This document shows, piece after piece, positions 8,444-21,835 of a DNA stretch of 64,000 bases. How positions within the stretch are numbered: position 1 is the stretch's first letter; every line of letters starts with the position of its first letter. Source of the stretch: Candidatus Dormiibacterota bacterium (lineage in GTDB: Bacteria > Chloroflexota > Dormibacteria > Dormibacterales > Dormibacteraceae); contig PNAG01000017.1 of assembly GCA_003169845.1 (NCBI GenBank), positions 124,001-188,000 on the forward strand. Reading direction: 5' to 3'. A program made the translations under genes and the position numbers. The notes under the pieces were generated by a model. The model made no database searches, had not been told where the DNA came from, and saw nothing but the letters and a program-made list of their open reading frames with translations.

Positions 8444-8860
8444 GTGAGCCGTTCATCCCATGAGATCCTCGAGAGGGCGACCACGATCGCCGTGATCGGG
8501 GCCTCACGCGATCCAGACAAGGCCGGTGGCTCTGTTCCGGTGGGGTTGCAGCAGCGTGGCTTTCGGATCATCCCGATCAACCCGTTTGCCAACGAGCTGT
8601 TCGGTGAGCGTGTCTACCGGACGCTGAGCGAGGTCCCGTTCAAGATCGACCTCGTCGACGTCTTCCGGCCGGCGCAGGACGCACCCGAAATCGCGCGACA
8701 GGCAGTCGCCGTGGGCGCCGGGGCGCTGTGGCTGCAGCTGAACATCCGCTCCGCCGAGGCGCGGCGGATCGCCGAGGCGGCGGGCATGGACTACGTCGAG
8801 GACGAGTGCACCGCGGTGGTGAGCTCGCTGTACCAGATCAGAAAGCAAACCGCCGCATAG
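8444..8860 (+). CDS. CoA-binding domain protein (YccU-like)
   Basis: 138 residues. The Rossmann-like CoA_binding_2 fold shows the nucleotide loop AVIGASRDPDKAGG near residue 17, then IIPINPFANELFG, VDVFRPAQDAPEIARQAVAVGA and a C-terminal acidic-Cys motif VEDECTAV near residue 125. This is the stand-alone YccU family, resembling the N-terminal part of acetyl/succinyl-CoA synthetases; its cellular role is not established. The start is GTG 8444. The gene follows 69 bases after the preceding one and may belong to the lon transcript. Confidence 0.8.
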   Translation: MSRSSHEILERATTIAVIGASRDPDKAGGSVPVGLQQRGFRIIPINPFANELFGERVYRTLSEVPFKIDLVDVFRPAQDAPEIARQAVAVGAGALWLQLNIRSAEARRIAEAAGMDYVEDECTAVVSSLYQIRKQTAA

Positions 8861-8924
8861 GAGACCCGCTCGGGGCGCGACGGGTCAGACACGGCTCGAC
8901 TCCGACTTGAACGCCGGGTAAAGA

Positions 8925-9794
8925 TCAGATCCGTCGAGGCATTGGTGGCCCTGCACGATAACGTTCCGCAACTTCTTCGGCAGTCAGAGCACGCGGAATC
9001 ACGGAGATATCGGTTACGGCCATGCCACCGCCACCAAAGTTCGGCATCACATACTCGGGTCCGGCGTTGGGCCCTGGAAAATAGAGTGCAAGAGGGAGGT
9101 CAGGTTGAGGCCCACCCTGCGAGGCTCCGATCATTCCCCGAAAAGGTCGCCCGGGAACTGGCTCAGGAACAATTACGGCGTTGAAGGACTCGCCAATCCA
9201 TCGATCATGCAGACCTCGCGCGGCATTGACGATGACCTCTGCCATCGTTGGCATTGACACTCCACGACGATAGGCGCGCTTGAGAGTACGACCCATCATC
9301 ATGAAATTGCGACGAGGCATGTTCCTGCCCGCGATGTAGATACCTAACCCAGCCTCCTGTTGACGGCTCATCAGGACGTTGAATTGATCACGCGCTGGGC
9401 CGTGCTTGCCTTCGGGAAGCAGGTAGTTGCTAATGGCCGCTCGAAACGGCTCGACCTTGCCGGCATCTTGCATCCAGCCGGCGACCACTATGGCCAGCTC
9501 GGGTGGATTCCATTGCTTCTGCTGAAGCCGGTCATTCGCCTTCTCCCAGAGCTCGTTGATGGCCTGATCGACCATAGTCGTTCGAGAAATCGTCTCGGTG
9601 ATCCATTGGTCGGTCCGTTGGTCTGGCAAGCGCGCCGGTCCCGTATAGGCGATCGTGGCCCAATCGCCAAACACAATCGCCTTGTTCCAGCGATCCTCCT
9701 GTTGGACAATGGCTTTGCCTCTAGCCCACGACAGTTTGCGGTCGCTGACCTGGAGCACGTGCTTCGGGAAAAGCGCAGTTACGATGATCGTCAT
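8925..9794 (-). CDS. Unrecognised protein with proteasome/HslV-like (Ntn-hydrolase) N-terminus
   Basis: 289 residues. I recognise no named family. The N-terminus MTIIVTALFPKH followed by VLQVSDRKLS looks like a mature proteasome beta or HslV subunit. If Met1 is removed, Thr2 would be the nucleophile; Asp18 falls at the position of proteasomal Asp17, and NKAIVFGDWATIAYTGPA resembles the Lys33 strand and the following glycine turn. The C-terminal 90 residues (VIVPEPVPGRPFRGM, then PNFGGGGMAVTDISVIP) are unlike proteasome subunits. No signal peptide is seen. A -10-like TAGACT (9809-9804) lies 9 bases before the ATG. Base composition is visibly less GC-rich than the neighbours, and the gene stands alone, so recent transfer is possible. 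The function is inferred from local similarity only. Confidence 0.55.
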   Translation of the reverse strand: MTIIVTALFPKHVLQVSDRKLSWARGKAIVQQEDRWNKAIVFGDWATIAYTGPARLPDQRTDQWITETISRTTMVDQAINELWEKANDRLQQKQWNPPELAIVVAGWMQDAGKVEPFRAAISNYLLPEGKHGPARDQFNVLMSRQQEAGLGIYIAGRNMPRRNFMMMGRTLKRAYRRGVSMPTMAEVIVNAARGLHDRWIGESFNAVIVPEPVPGRPFRGMIGASQGGPQPDLPLALYFPGPNAGPEYVMPNFGGGGMAVTDISVIPRALTAEEVAERYRAGPPMPRRI

Positions 9795-10005
9795 TGGCGT
9801 GCCAGTCTAGGTACGCGTCGCATGGCCTGCTCCTGACAGCCGACCGATAATTTGAAGGTCATGTACTGACTGGACCCTCATCAAATAGCGCCGTGAAAGC
9901 AAGGACTTTGAGTCGTTTCCGGCATCCCACCATCGCCAACAAAATTCTGTGGGAGACAGGTCAAAAAGTCCCATGTAAATCGCACTGTAGCGAACAGATG
10001 TTTGG

Positions 10006-10011
10006 TACAAT
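10006..10011 (+). promoter_or_regulatory. -10 element TACAAT, leaderless start at 10018
   Basis: TACAAT ends 6 bases before the GTG at 10018, so transcription should begin at or next to the start codon. No ribosome-binding site is present. The same geometry occurs at 21419, 50167 and 52146 on the plus strand and at 46633 and 58007 on the minus strand. Confidence 0.55.
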
Positions 10012-10017
10012 CGGCAC

Positions 10018-11326
10018 GTGGACTACGCGTCTACGAGCCGCGAAAACCAGGACCTCGCAAAAGCGCTCGACGATGAGATTTGCGAGTTCTCGGCGCTGGC
10101 CCATGCCACGCTGGCGCGCGTGGCCAAGGCAAGCGCCAAGTTCGACGTGATTGGGGGCTGGGGCGCGGGCGGAATCCGGTCCTTCCAGCACTGGCTGACC
10201 GTCAAGACCGGCTTCGACATGCACACCGGGGCTGAGCTGCTGCGCGGGCCAGGCGATGATCGTACTGCCCAAGATCGCAGAGGCGTTCGAGGCCGGGCAG
10301 CTGTCATTCGACAAGGCCCGGCAGATCACCACTGTTGCGACGCCGGCCACCGAGGAATTCCTCCTCGAGATCGCGCGGGGCGCCTCGGGCGCACAGCTGG
10401 CGAGGATCTGCCGCTCGCTGCGGCGGATTGCTGAGGCGGAAGCTCCCGAGCAGGCCGACGACCATCTCTCACGCCGCGGAATCTGGATGCACTGGGACGA
10501 GCACGGCATGCTCGAGCTCAAGGCGAGGCTTACGCCGGAGGACGCCGCTGTGGTGCAGGCTGCCCTGGAGTCGATCACCGGTTCGCGACCGGTACCGGAA
10601 CCGATAGATGATGGCGTGAAGGACCCGGCGGACGATCGCTGGGCGGCGCGCAAGGTGGATGCGTTGGTGGCGATGTGCGAGCACGTGGTCGCGGGTGGGG
10701 CGGAGAACCTGGTCACGTCGACTGCAGCTCGCCAGGTGGTGGTGCATGTCGACGTTGGGGTGCTCACCGGTGAGGCGAGCGTGGGGCGGTGCTACGTCGA
10801 CGGCGGTTCACCGCTTTCGGCGGCGGCGGCCCGACGGATCGGCTGCGATGCTGAGGTGGTCGGCGTGGTCGAGCGGAATGGGCTGCCGATCGACGCCGGC
10901 CGCAAGCAGCGCATGGTGCCGGACCGGCTGCGCCTGGCGCTGCACGTGAGAGATCGCTTCTGCCGCTTTCCGGGTTGTGGCGTGCCGGCGTATCGCACCG
11001 AAGCCCATCATCACGAGCACTGGGCGCTCGGTGGCGAAACCAATCTCGACAACCTCCTGCTGTTGTGCGGGTTTCATCACCGGCGTCACCACTCGGGCGC
11101 GTACCGCATTCGCAAAACAACGGATGGCTTTTCATTCGAGACAGACGACGGACATCTCATCCAACCGCTGGCTCGCGATGCGGTGACCATTGAAAGACAT
11201 CGGGACATCGGTCCGAGCACTCCCTTGTCGCTGTGGGGCGGCGAGGAAATGCAGTTCAGCTATGCCGTCAGCGTGATCGCGGATGCCTGCGCGTTCGCGG
11301 AGGCTCGCGCCGCACCGACCAACTAA
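10018..11326 (+). pseudogene. DUF222/13E12-type HNH endonuclease gene with a frameshift near 10246
   Basis: The first part, from GTG 10018, reads through FDVIGGWGAGGIRSFQHWL and GAELLR, then loses homology. The second part, one frame over, resumes with GQAMIVLPKIAEAFEAGQLSFDKARQI near 10247 (given here as two overlapping landmarks, GQAMIVLPK and AFEAGQLSFDKA). The family consensus around this point (LVRVARALxxLP) suggests that two bases are missing. The C-terminal HNH nuclease is intact: CRFPGCGVPAY, then AHHHEHW and LLCGFHHRRHHSG. These genes are abundant in actinobacteria and often mobile-like or repetitive. A sequencing error is possible. Without the shift the product would be about 435 residues. 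Confidence 0.75.
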
Positions 11327-11349
11327 CACTCGGTTACTCTCTCGGCGCA

Positions 11350-11958
11350 ATGGCTCGCCGCCGCCCGCGTCGACAGCTCCGAGACCGCAGCATCGAATGC
11401 GAGCTCAAGTTTCGACTCAAGGGACCGCGTGACCACAACAGGCTCCGCGCGATGCTGCGCCAGCGCGGCGCTCACCTCGATGGGCGATACCGCGAGGAGA
11501 ACTATCGCTTCAACGGCCCCGGCGCCTCGACCCGCGACACGACGCTCCGGCTTCGTGTCCTGGACGGAGGGCCGCGCGGATTTCTCACCGCCAAAGGCCC
11601 GGCCACGTTTGAAGGGCGGGTCAAGGTCCGCGAGGAAACCGAGTTCGGCGTCTCGGACGCGCACGCAGCGCTCGACCTGCTGCTGCACCTGGGGTTCAAA
11701 GTGGCCTGGTCCTACCCCAAGCACCGCACCATGTGGATGCTCGATGGCGTCGCGGTCACCCTCGACGTGCTCGAGTTCGGGTGGTTTGTCGAGCTCGAAG
11801 GTCCCCTGGCGGTTCTACCCGAGATGGCGCGCAGCTTCGGGCTGGATCCGGACCGCGCCGTCCGCGACAGCTACTCGGTGCTGGCTCGCAAGCACCTGGC
11901 CGCCAGCAAGAAAAAGACATCGAAGGCAGCGGCTTCGCCCGTACCGGCGACCGCCTAG
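11350..11958 (+). CDS. CYTH-domain protein (class IV adenylate cyclase / thiamine triphosphatase type)
   Basis: 202 residues from ATG 11350, chosen because the preceding in-frame codons overlap the end of the HNH gene and show no conservation. After a basic N-terminus (MARRRPRRQLRDR) comes the ExExK signature IECELKF. The CYTH beta-barrel follows: YRFNGPGASTRDTTLRLRV, FLTAKGPATF, VKVREETEF, LDVLEFGWFVELEG. These charged strands form the metal-triphosphate tunnel. Substrates in the family include ATP, thiamine triphosphate and inorganic triphosphate; which applies here is not visible. The Lys-rich tail is probably disordered. The stop abuts the stop of the convergent aldehyde dehydrogenase gene. 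Confidence 0.82.
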   Translation: MARRRPRRQLRDRSIECELKFRLKGPRDHNRLRAMLRQRGAHLDGRYREENYRFNGPGASTRDTTLRLRVLDGGPRGFLTAKGPATFEGRVKVREETEFGVSDAHAALDLLLHLGFKVAWSYPKHRTMWMLDGVAVTLDVLEFGWFVELEGPLAVLPEMARSFGLDPDRAVRDSYSVLARKHLAASKKKTSKAAASPVPATA

Positions 11959-13359
11959 CTACTCGGACCGGGGTGGGGGCGCTCCATCCGTCTTCGCCGG
12001 GCCCACCCACACCGTCTGGATGTTCACGAACTCTTTGATCCCGTAAGACGAAAGCTCTCGACCGTAACCCGACCTCTTGACGCCCCCGAAAGGCAGGCGC
12101 GCATCCGAGGCCACCATGCCGTTGATGAAAACCATCCCGGCCTCGACGCGCTCGGCCAGTTCCTTCGCGCGCTCGACGTCGGCGGTCCAGATCGCAGATC
12201 CGAGCCCGAAGTCGGTGTCGTTGGCCACGCGCAGCGCGTCCTCGGCATCCTTGACCCGGATCACCGAGGCGACCGGGCCAAAGGTCTCCTCGTGGTAGGC
12301 CGGCATTCCGGGGCGGACGCCGGCGAGCACCGTGGGCTGAAAGTAGTAACCGCCCCCATCCAGGCGCTTGCCGCCGATCAGAGCGCGCGCGCCCAGACGC
12401 ACCGAGTCGGCGACCTGGCGCTCGAGCTCCTCGACCAGGTCGGCGCGAGCCAGGGGCCCCACCTGGTTGCCGCGGTCCATCGGGTTGCCGACCTTGAGGG
12501 CTCCGACAGCTTTTGCCAGCCGGTCCTCGAACTCGTCCGCGACGGGCTCCTCGACAATGAACCGCTTGGCGGCGATGCAGCTCTGGCCGTTGTTCTGGTT
12601 GCGGGCGCGGCACGCGACTGACGCCGCGGTGGCGAGATCCGCATCTTTGAGGACGATGAAAGGGTCCGAGCCGCCAAGCTCGAGTACCGACCTCTTCAAT
12701 GCCTTGCCCGCGGCGGTTGCCACGAGCGAGCCGGCCGCCTCAGATCCGGTGAGCGTGACACCCGCCACCCGGCGGTCGGCGACGATCTGCTCCACAGCGC
12801 CCGAACCGATCATCAAGGTCTGGAAGACGCCCTCGGGCACTCCGGCCTCACGAAAGACCTCCTCGATGGCCAGGGCCGACTGAGGGACGTTCGACGAGTG
12901 CTTGAGCAGCATCACGTTCCCGGCGGCCAGCGCCGGCAGCCCGGCCCGGAAAGCCTGCCAGAACGGGAAGTTCCAGGGCATGACCGCAAGGATCACCCCG
13001 AGTGGCTGGAACCTCACGTAGCTTTCGGAGGCTGTGCTCTCAACCGGCTCGTCGGCGAGCAAGCGGGCGGCGTTGTCGGCGATCCACGCTGCGGTCCAGG
13101 CGCACTTCTCCACCTCGCCCTCGGCCTCGACGATGGGCTTGCCCATCTCGGAGGTGAGCAGGGCGGCGTACCTCGCCTTGTCCGCGCGCAGCACGCCCGC
13201 GACGGAGCGCATCATGCGGGCCCGAACGTCCAGGCCGGCGTCCCGCCAGGCGTGCCGGGTGGCCCACGCACGCGCGATGGCGGCCTCGATCCCAGGGCCG
13301 TCCAGCTCGGGGAATGTTGCCAGCTCCCGGCCCGTGGCCGGATCGATGGATTTCAGCAC
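11959..13359 (-). CDS. NAD(P)-dependent aldehyde dehydrogenase (succinate-semialdehyde dehydrogenase-like)
   Basis: 466 residues, full length for the ALDH superfamily. It shows the coenzyme-binding segments VMPWNFPFWQAFRAGLPALA and VTLTGSEAAGSLVA, general-base glutamate in LELGGSDPFIVL, catalytic cysteine in NNGQSCIAAKRF (near residue 260) and the late motif EETFGPVASVIRV. The pattern (GNPMDRGNQVGPLAR, MVFINGMVASDARLPFGGVKRSGYGREL, split here at VASDARLPFGG) is closest to the YneI/Sad group of succinate-semialdehyde dehydrogenases. It is divergent from glgE, with only 28 bases between the two starts. Confidence 0.88.
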   Translation of the reverse strand: MLKSIDPATGRELATFPELDGPGIEAAIARAWATRHAWRDAGLDVRARMMRSVAGVLRADKARYAALLTSEMGKPIVEAEGEVEKCAWTAAWIADNAARLLADEPVESTASESYVRFQPLGVILAVMPWNFPFWQAFRAGLPALAAGNVMLLKHSSNVPQSALAIEEVFREAGVPEGVFQTLMIGSGAVEQIVADRRVAGVTLTGSEAAGSLVATAAGKALKRSVLELGGSDPFIVLKDADLATAASVACRARNQNNGQSCIAAKRFIVEEPVADEFEDRLAKAVGALKVGNPMDRGNQVGPLARADLVEELERQVADSVRLGARALIGGKRLDGGGYYFQPTVLAGVRPGMPAYHEETFGPVASVIRVKDAEDALRVANDTDFGLGSAIWTADVERAKELAERVEAGMVFINGMVASDARLPFGGVKRSGYGRELSSYGIKEFVNIQTVWVGPAKTDGAPPPRSE

Positions 13360-13364
13360 CCTGT

Positions 13365-13383
13365 CGAATCATGGCACGATTCG
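13365..13383. promoter_or_regulatory. Inverted repeat between divergent aldehyde dehydrogenase and glgE
   Basis: CGAATC (13365-13370) and GATTCG (13378-13383) are exact reverse complements with a 7-base spacer. They occupy most of the 28-base gap between the two start codons, so a bound regulator or overlapping promoters would affect both genes. No classical promoter is obvious. Confidence 0.4.
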
Positions 13384-13387
13384 TAAT

Positions 13388-18773
<5,386 letters not shown>

Positions 18774-18777
<4 letters not shown>

Positions 18778-20684
18778 TCGCCCACTCGCTCCTCAGCCCG
18801 TTCGACCTGCACCTTTTCAACGAAGGCACGCACAGCCATCTGTTCGACAAGCTGGGCTCGCACCTCTCGAGCGAGCCGGAGGGAACCTCGTTCGCCGTCT
18901 GGGCGCCGAATGCCGACTCGGTGAGCGTGATCGGTGATTTCAACGGCTGGGACAAGTCCGCCAACGGTTTGTTTCCCCGCGAACAATCCGGGATCTGGGA
19001 AGGCTTCATCCCCGGCGTGAAGCACGGCGCGCTGTACAAGTACCACGTACACTCCCGCGTCACCCGGCAGGGGGCCGACAAGGCCGATCCGTTCGCCACC
19101 TATTCGGAGCAGCCGCCGAGGCAAGCGTCGATCGTGTGGGACCTGAGCTACCAGTGGGGCGACGAGCGATGGATGTCCAACCGCCCGGCCGGCAACGGGC
19201 GTGGTGCGCCCTGGTCCGTTTACGAGATGCACCTGGGCTCGTGGATGCGCGTGCCGGAGGAGGAGAACCGCTCGCTCACATACCGCGAGCTCGGACCTCG
19301 CCTGGCCGACTACGTCAGCCAGATGGGCTTCACGCACGTGGAGTTCATGCCGGTGATGGAGCACCCCTTCTACGGCTCGTGGGGCTACCAGGTCACCGGC
19401 TACTTCGCGCCCACGAGCCGCTACGGCACGCCTCAGGACTTCATGTTCCTGGTCGACTACCTGCACCAGAACGGGATCGGGGTCATCCTCGACTGGGTGC
19501 CGTCCCATTTTCCAGCCGACGAGTTCGGCCTGCAGAACTTCGACGGAACGCATCTCTTCGAGCACGCGGATCCGCGCCTCGGCGTGCACCCGGACTGGGG
19601 CAGCTCGATCTTCAACTACGGCCGCAACGAGGTGCGCGGCTTCCTGTTGAGCAGCGCGCTCTCGTGGCTCGACCGGTATCACGCGGACGGACTGCGCGTA
19701 GACGCCGTCGCGTCGATGCTCTACCTCGACTACTCGCGAAAGGCCGGGGAGTGGATCCCGAACAAGTTCGGCGGGAACGAAAACCTGGAGGCGGTCGACT
19801 TCCTGCGCCGCTTCAACATCGAGGTCTACAAGGAGCAGCCGGCGGTGCAGACGGTGGCCGAGGAGTCCACCTCGTTTCCGCTTGTCTCACGACCGACCTA
19901 TCTCGGCGGTCTCGGTTTCGGGATGAAGTGGGACATGGGCTGGATGCACGACACGCTCTTCTACTTCTCCCAGGAGCCGATCCACCGCAAGTTCCACCAC
20001 AACAACCTCACGTTCCGGATGCTGTACGCGTTCGGCGAGAACTTCATGCTGCCCCTGTCGCACGACGAGGTCGTACACGGCAAGGGATCGCTCCTCTCCA
20101 AGATGCCCGGCGACGATTGGCAGAAGTTCGCCAACCTGCGCCTGCTGTTCGCCTACATGTACGCGCAGCCCGGAAAGAAGCTCATGTTCATGGGCGACGA
20201 GTTCGGCCAGTGGCACGAATGGGACCACGACCAGAGCCTGGACTGGCACCTGCTCGACCAGCCGATGCACGCGGCGTTGCGTCTGTGGGTGGGCGATCTC
20301 AACCGGATCCTGCGCGAGGAGAAGGCGCTCCACGAGCTGGACTTCGACCCGGCCGGCTTTTCGTGGATCGACGTTACGGATGCCGACCAGAGCGTGGTGA
20401 GCCTCATCCGCCGCGGGCGCGCGCCGGAGGACATTCTCGTCGGCGTCTTCAACTTCACCCCCGTCCCGCGCCACAACTACCAGATCGGAATCCCTCAAGC
20501 GGGGCGGTGGTTAGAGCTCCTGAACAGCGATGCGCCGCTCTACGGAGGCAGCGGGCAGGGCAACCTGGGCGGCGTGGAGGCGGTCCCGATCAGCGTGCAC
20601 GGGCACCGGCACAGCCTCACGCTGACGCTGCCGCCGCTGGGCGCCCTGTTTCTGAAACCAGCCCCCTTGAACGGAGGCGGCTGA
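18774..20684 (+). CDS. glgB: 1,4-alpha-glucan branching enzyme
   Basis: 636 residues from GTG 18774, whose GTGA overlaps the treS stop. Upstream in-frame codons lie inside treS and are not conserved. The N-terminal CBM48 contains FAVWAPNADSVSVIGDFNGWD. The GH13 barrel contains YEMHLGSWMR, VEFMPVMEHPFYGSWGYQ, nucleophile Asp310 in LRVDAVASMLY and acid/base Glu363 in TVAEESTSFP, a 53-residue spacing as in E. coli GlgB. Late landmarks are LPLSHDEVVHGKGSLL and KLMFMGDEFGQWHEW. It introduces alpha-1,6 branches into the glucan made by GlgE. The short N-terminus suggests the form lacking the extra N1 domain. Confidence 0.95.
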
Positions 20685-20749
20685 CCCCAAGATTCACAAA
20701 CCTGGGAATTCAGGGCCGGGGACACCTCTGAACCTAGGGCTCGCGGGCC

Positions 20750-21403
20750 GTGTCCGAGCATGGCGACTTTACCCGGCGCCGGTGCCAACAATGGCAGCGT
20801 ATGACGCTGCCATTTTGCCGGGATGCGGCAGAGGTCGTCTTCGCGCTGGCAGCAGCCGCGGAGGCGAAGGATGCATTCACCGAGAACCACCCTCAGCGGG
20901 TGGCGAATACCGCCCGCCTGATCGGCACGCGACTAGGACTTCAGGAATCGGATCTGGTCGCCTTGTTTCGCGGCGCCCTGGTCCACGACATCGGCAAGAT
21001 GGGGGTGCCCGCCGCAATCCTTCTCAAGCCCGGACCGCTGAACGCCGAAGAAGAAAGGCAGATGCGTGCGCACCCGGTCATTGGCGAAAGGATCGTTAGG
21101 TCACTCCCCTCGACGGCGGACATCTTGACCATCGTCCGCCACCACCATGAGCGGTTCGACGGCGGTGGTTACCCGGACGGTCTTGCCGGCCACAAGATTC
21201 CTCTCCTGGCGCGGATAGTGTCGGTCTGCGACGCGTATGACGCGCTCGCGAGCGAGCGGCCCTACCGGGCTCGGCGCAATTCAGAGGAAGCGATCGAGAC
21301 TTTGATGCGAGGTGCAGGCCAGCAGTGGGATCGTGAGCTTGTCTCGATCCTGCTGTCCGAGCTACCTGCAATGCGTTTCGAGGTCGCCAGCTTGACCTGG
21401 TAA
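20750..21403 (+). CDS. HD-GYP domain phosphohydrolase
   Basis: 217 residues from GTG 20750; ATG 20801 is an alternative giving 200. The HD-GYP fold covers almost the whole protein: HPQRVANTARLIG, metal-binding HDIGKMGVP (about residue 82), HPVIGERIV, then HHHERFDGGGYPDGLAG with the GYP triad, and DAYDALASERPYR. In this family the usual role is hydrolysis of cyclic di-GMP; the complete HD and GYP residues support an active enzyme. No sensory or receiver domain is attached, so input must come from elsewhere. It follows glgB by 65 bases, and a short GGACAC/GTGTCC inverted pair (20720-20725, 20750-20755) spans the start region. Confidence 0.85.
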   Translation: MSEHGDFTRRRCQQWQRMTLPFCRDAAEVVFALAAAAEAKDAFTENHPQRVANTARLIGTRLGLQESDLVALFRGALVHDIGKMGVPAAILLKPGPLNAEEERQMRAHPVIGERIVRSLPSTADILTIVRHHHERFDGGGYPDGLAGHKIPLLARIVSVCDAYDALASERPYRARRNSEEAIETLMRGAGQQWDRELVSILLSELPAMRFEVASLTW

Positions 21404-21418
21404 TGAGCGTATAACCGC

Positions 21419-21424
21419 TAAATT
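21419..21424 (+). promoter_or_regulatory. -10 element TAAATT, leaderless start at 21431
   Basis: TAAATT is followed by exactly 6 bases and then the GTG at 21431, the geometry also seen at 10018 and 52158. It supports GTG 21431 as a real gene start, although the frame hits TGA 13 codons later. Confidence 0.5.
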
Positions 21425-21430
21425 GTCCGC

Positions 21431-21829
21431 GTGACCGAGCCCGACCTGGTCCTCCTTTTCGACGGGACTTGAGGCGTTTGAAGCAGGATGGCGCGCTGGG
21501 TTCGCCGGCGCGATCGGGCCGGCCGTGTGCTGCCAATCGCAAATCAAAAAAGAGGCGTGCTCGCTCGATACGGAGTCACCCGCCAGGAGGCTGACCGCGC
21601 CGCATGGATCATCGACCTGGACGGGCGGCGGTTGGAGGGAGCCGCCGCCGCGAACCGGGTGATGAGCGAGATCGGAGGAGGCTGGGGTGTCGTGGCGCGA
21701 GCGTATGGCGTGCGACCGGTGGCGTTGGTCGAGGAGGCGGTCTATCGGTGGTTCGCGAGGAACCGCACCCGATTCCATCGCTTCGGCGTCCGGCCCGACT
21801 GTGAGGAAGCCGGCTCCGACTGCGAATAG
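21431..21829 (+). CDS. DCC-family thiol-disulfide oxidoreductase, predicted UxxU selenoprotein (two in-frame TGA codons)
   Basis: Reading from GTG 21431 with TGA as selenocysteine (U) gives a 132-residue protein: VTEPDLVLLFDGT-U-GV-U-SRMARWVRRRD, then ARYGVTRQEADRAAWIIDLDG and a C-terminus VYRWFARNRTRFHRFGV. This is the DCC/DUF393 thioredoxin-like family from end to end, at normal length. Its hallmark is FDGxCxxC; here the two Cys codons are TGA at 21470-21472 and 21479-21481 and everything around them is conserved. TGA is a normal stop elsewhere in this window (glgE, treS). A GC-rich stem-loop at 21487-21515 lies at SECIS distance from both. The alternatives are a pseudogene hit twice exactly at the catalytic codons, or an assembly error. 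The selenocysteine machinery is not in the window. Confidence 0.7.
21487..21515 (+). promoter_or_regulatory. Candidate bacterial SECIS stem-loop
   Basis: CGCGCTGG (21492-21499) pairs with CCGGCGCG (21505-21512; one G-U pair) around the loop GTTCG. GAT (21487-21489) and ATC (21513-21515) extend the stem below a two-G bulge. The loop begins with G and starts 18 bases after the second TGA and 27 after the first. Known bacterial SECIS elements lie immediately downstream of the UGA, with the apical loop roughly 16-37 bases away and a G at the loop's start. GC-rich coding DNA forms stems by chance, so this is supporting rather than decisive evidence. Confidence 0.5.
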
Positions 21830-21835
21830 TCTGGG

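Noticed and set aside
10236..10256. Programmed frameshift in the HNH gene
   Set aside because: No slippery heptamer, internal Shine-Dalgarno or downstream stem stands out; a plain mutation or read error is simpler.
21470..21481. Genome-wide TGA reassignment as explanation of the DCC gene
   Set aside because: Several neighbouring genes (glgE, treS, TadE-like genes) end in TGA at the expected place, so TGA is a normal stop here.
21488..21829. Treating 21488 as the true start of a short hypothetical gene
   Set aside because: It would omit the FDGxxGVx redox motif encoded in the same frame immediately upstream, and no ribosome-binding site or promoter supports that ATG.
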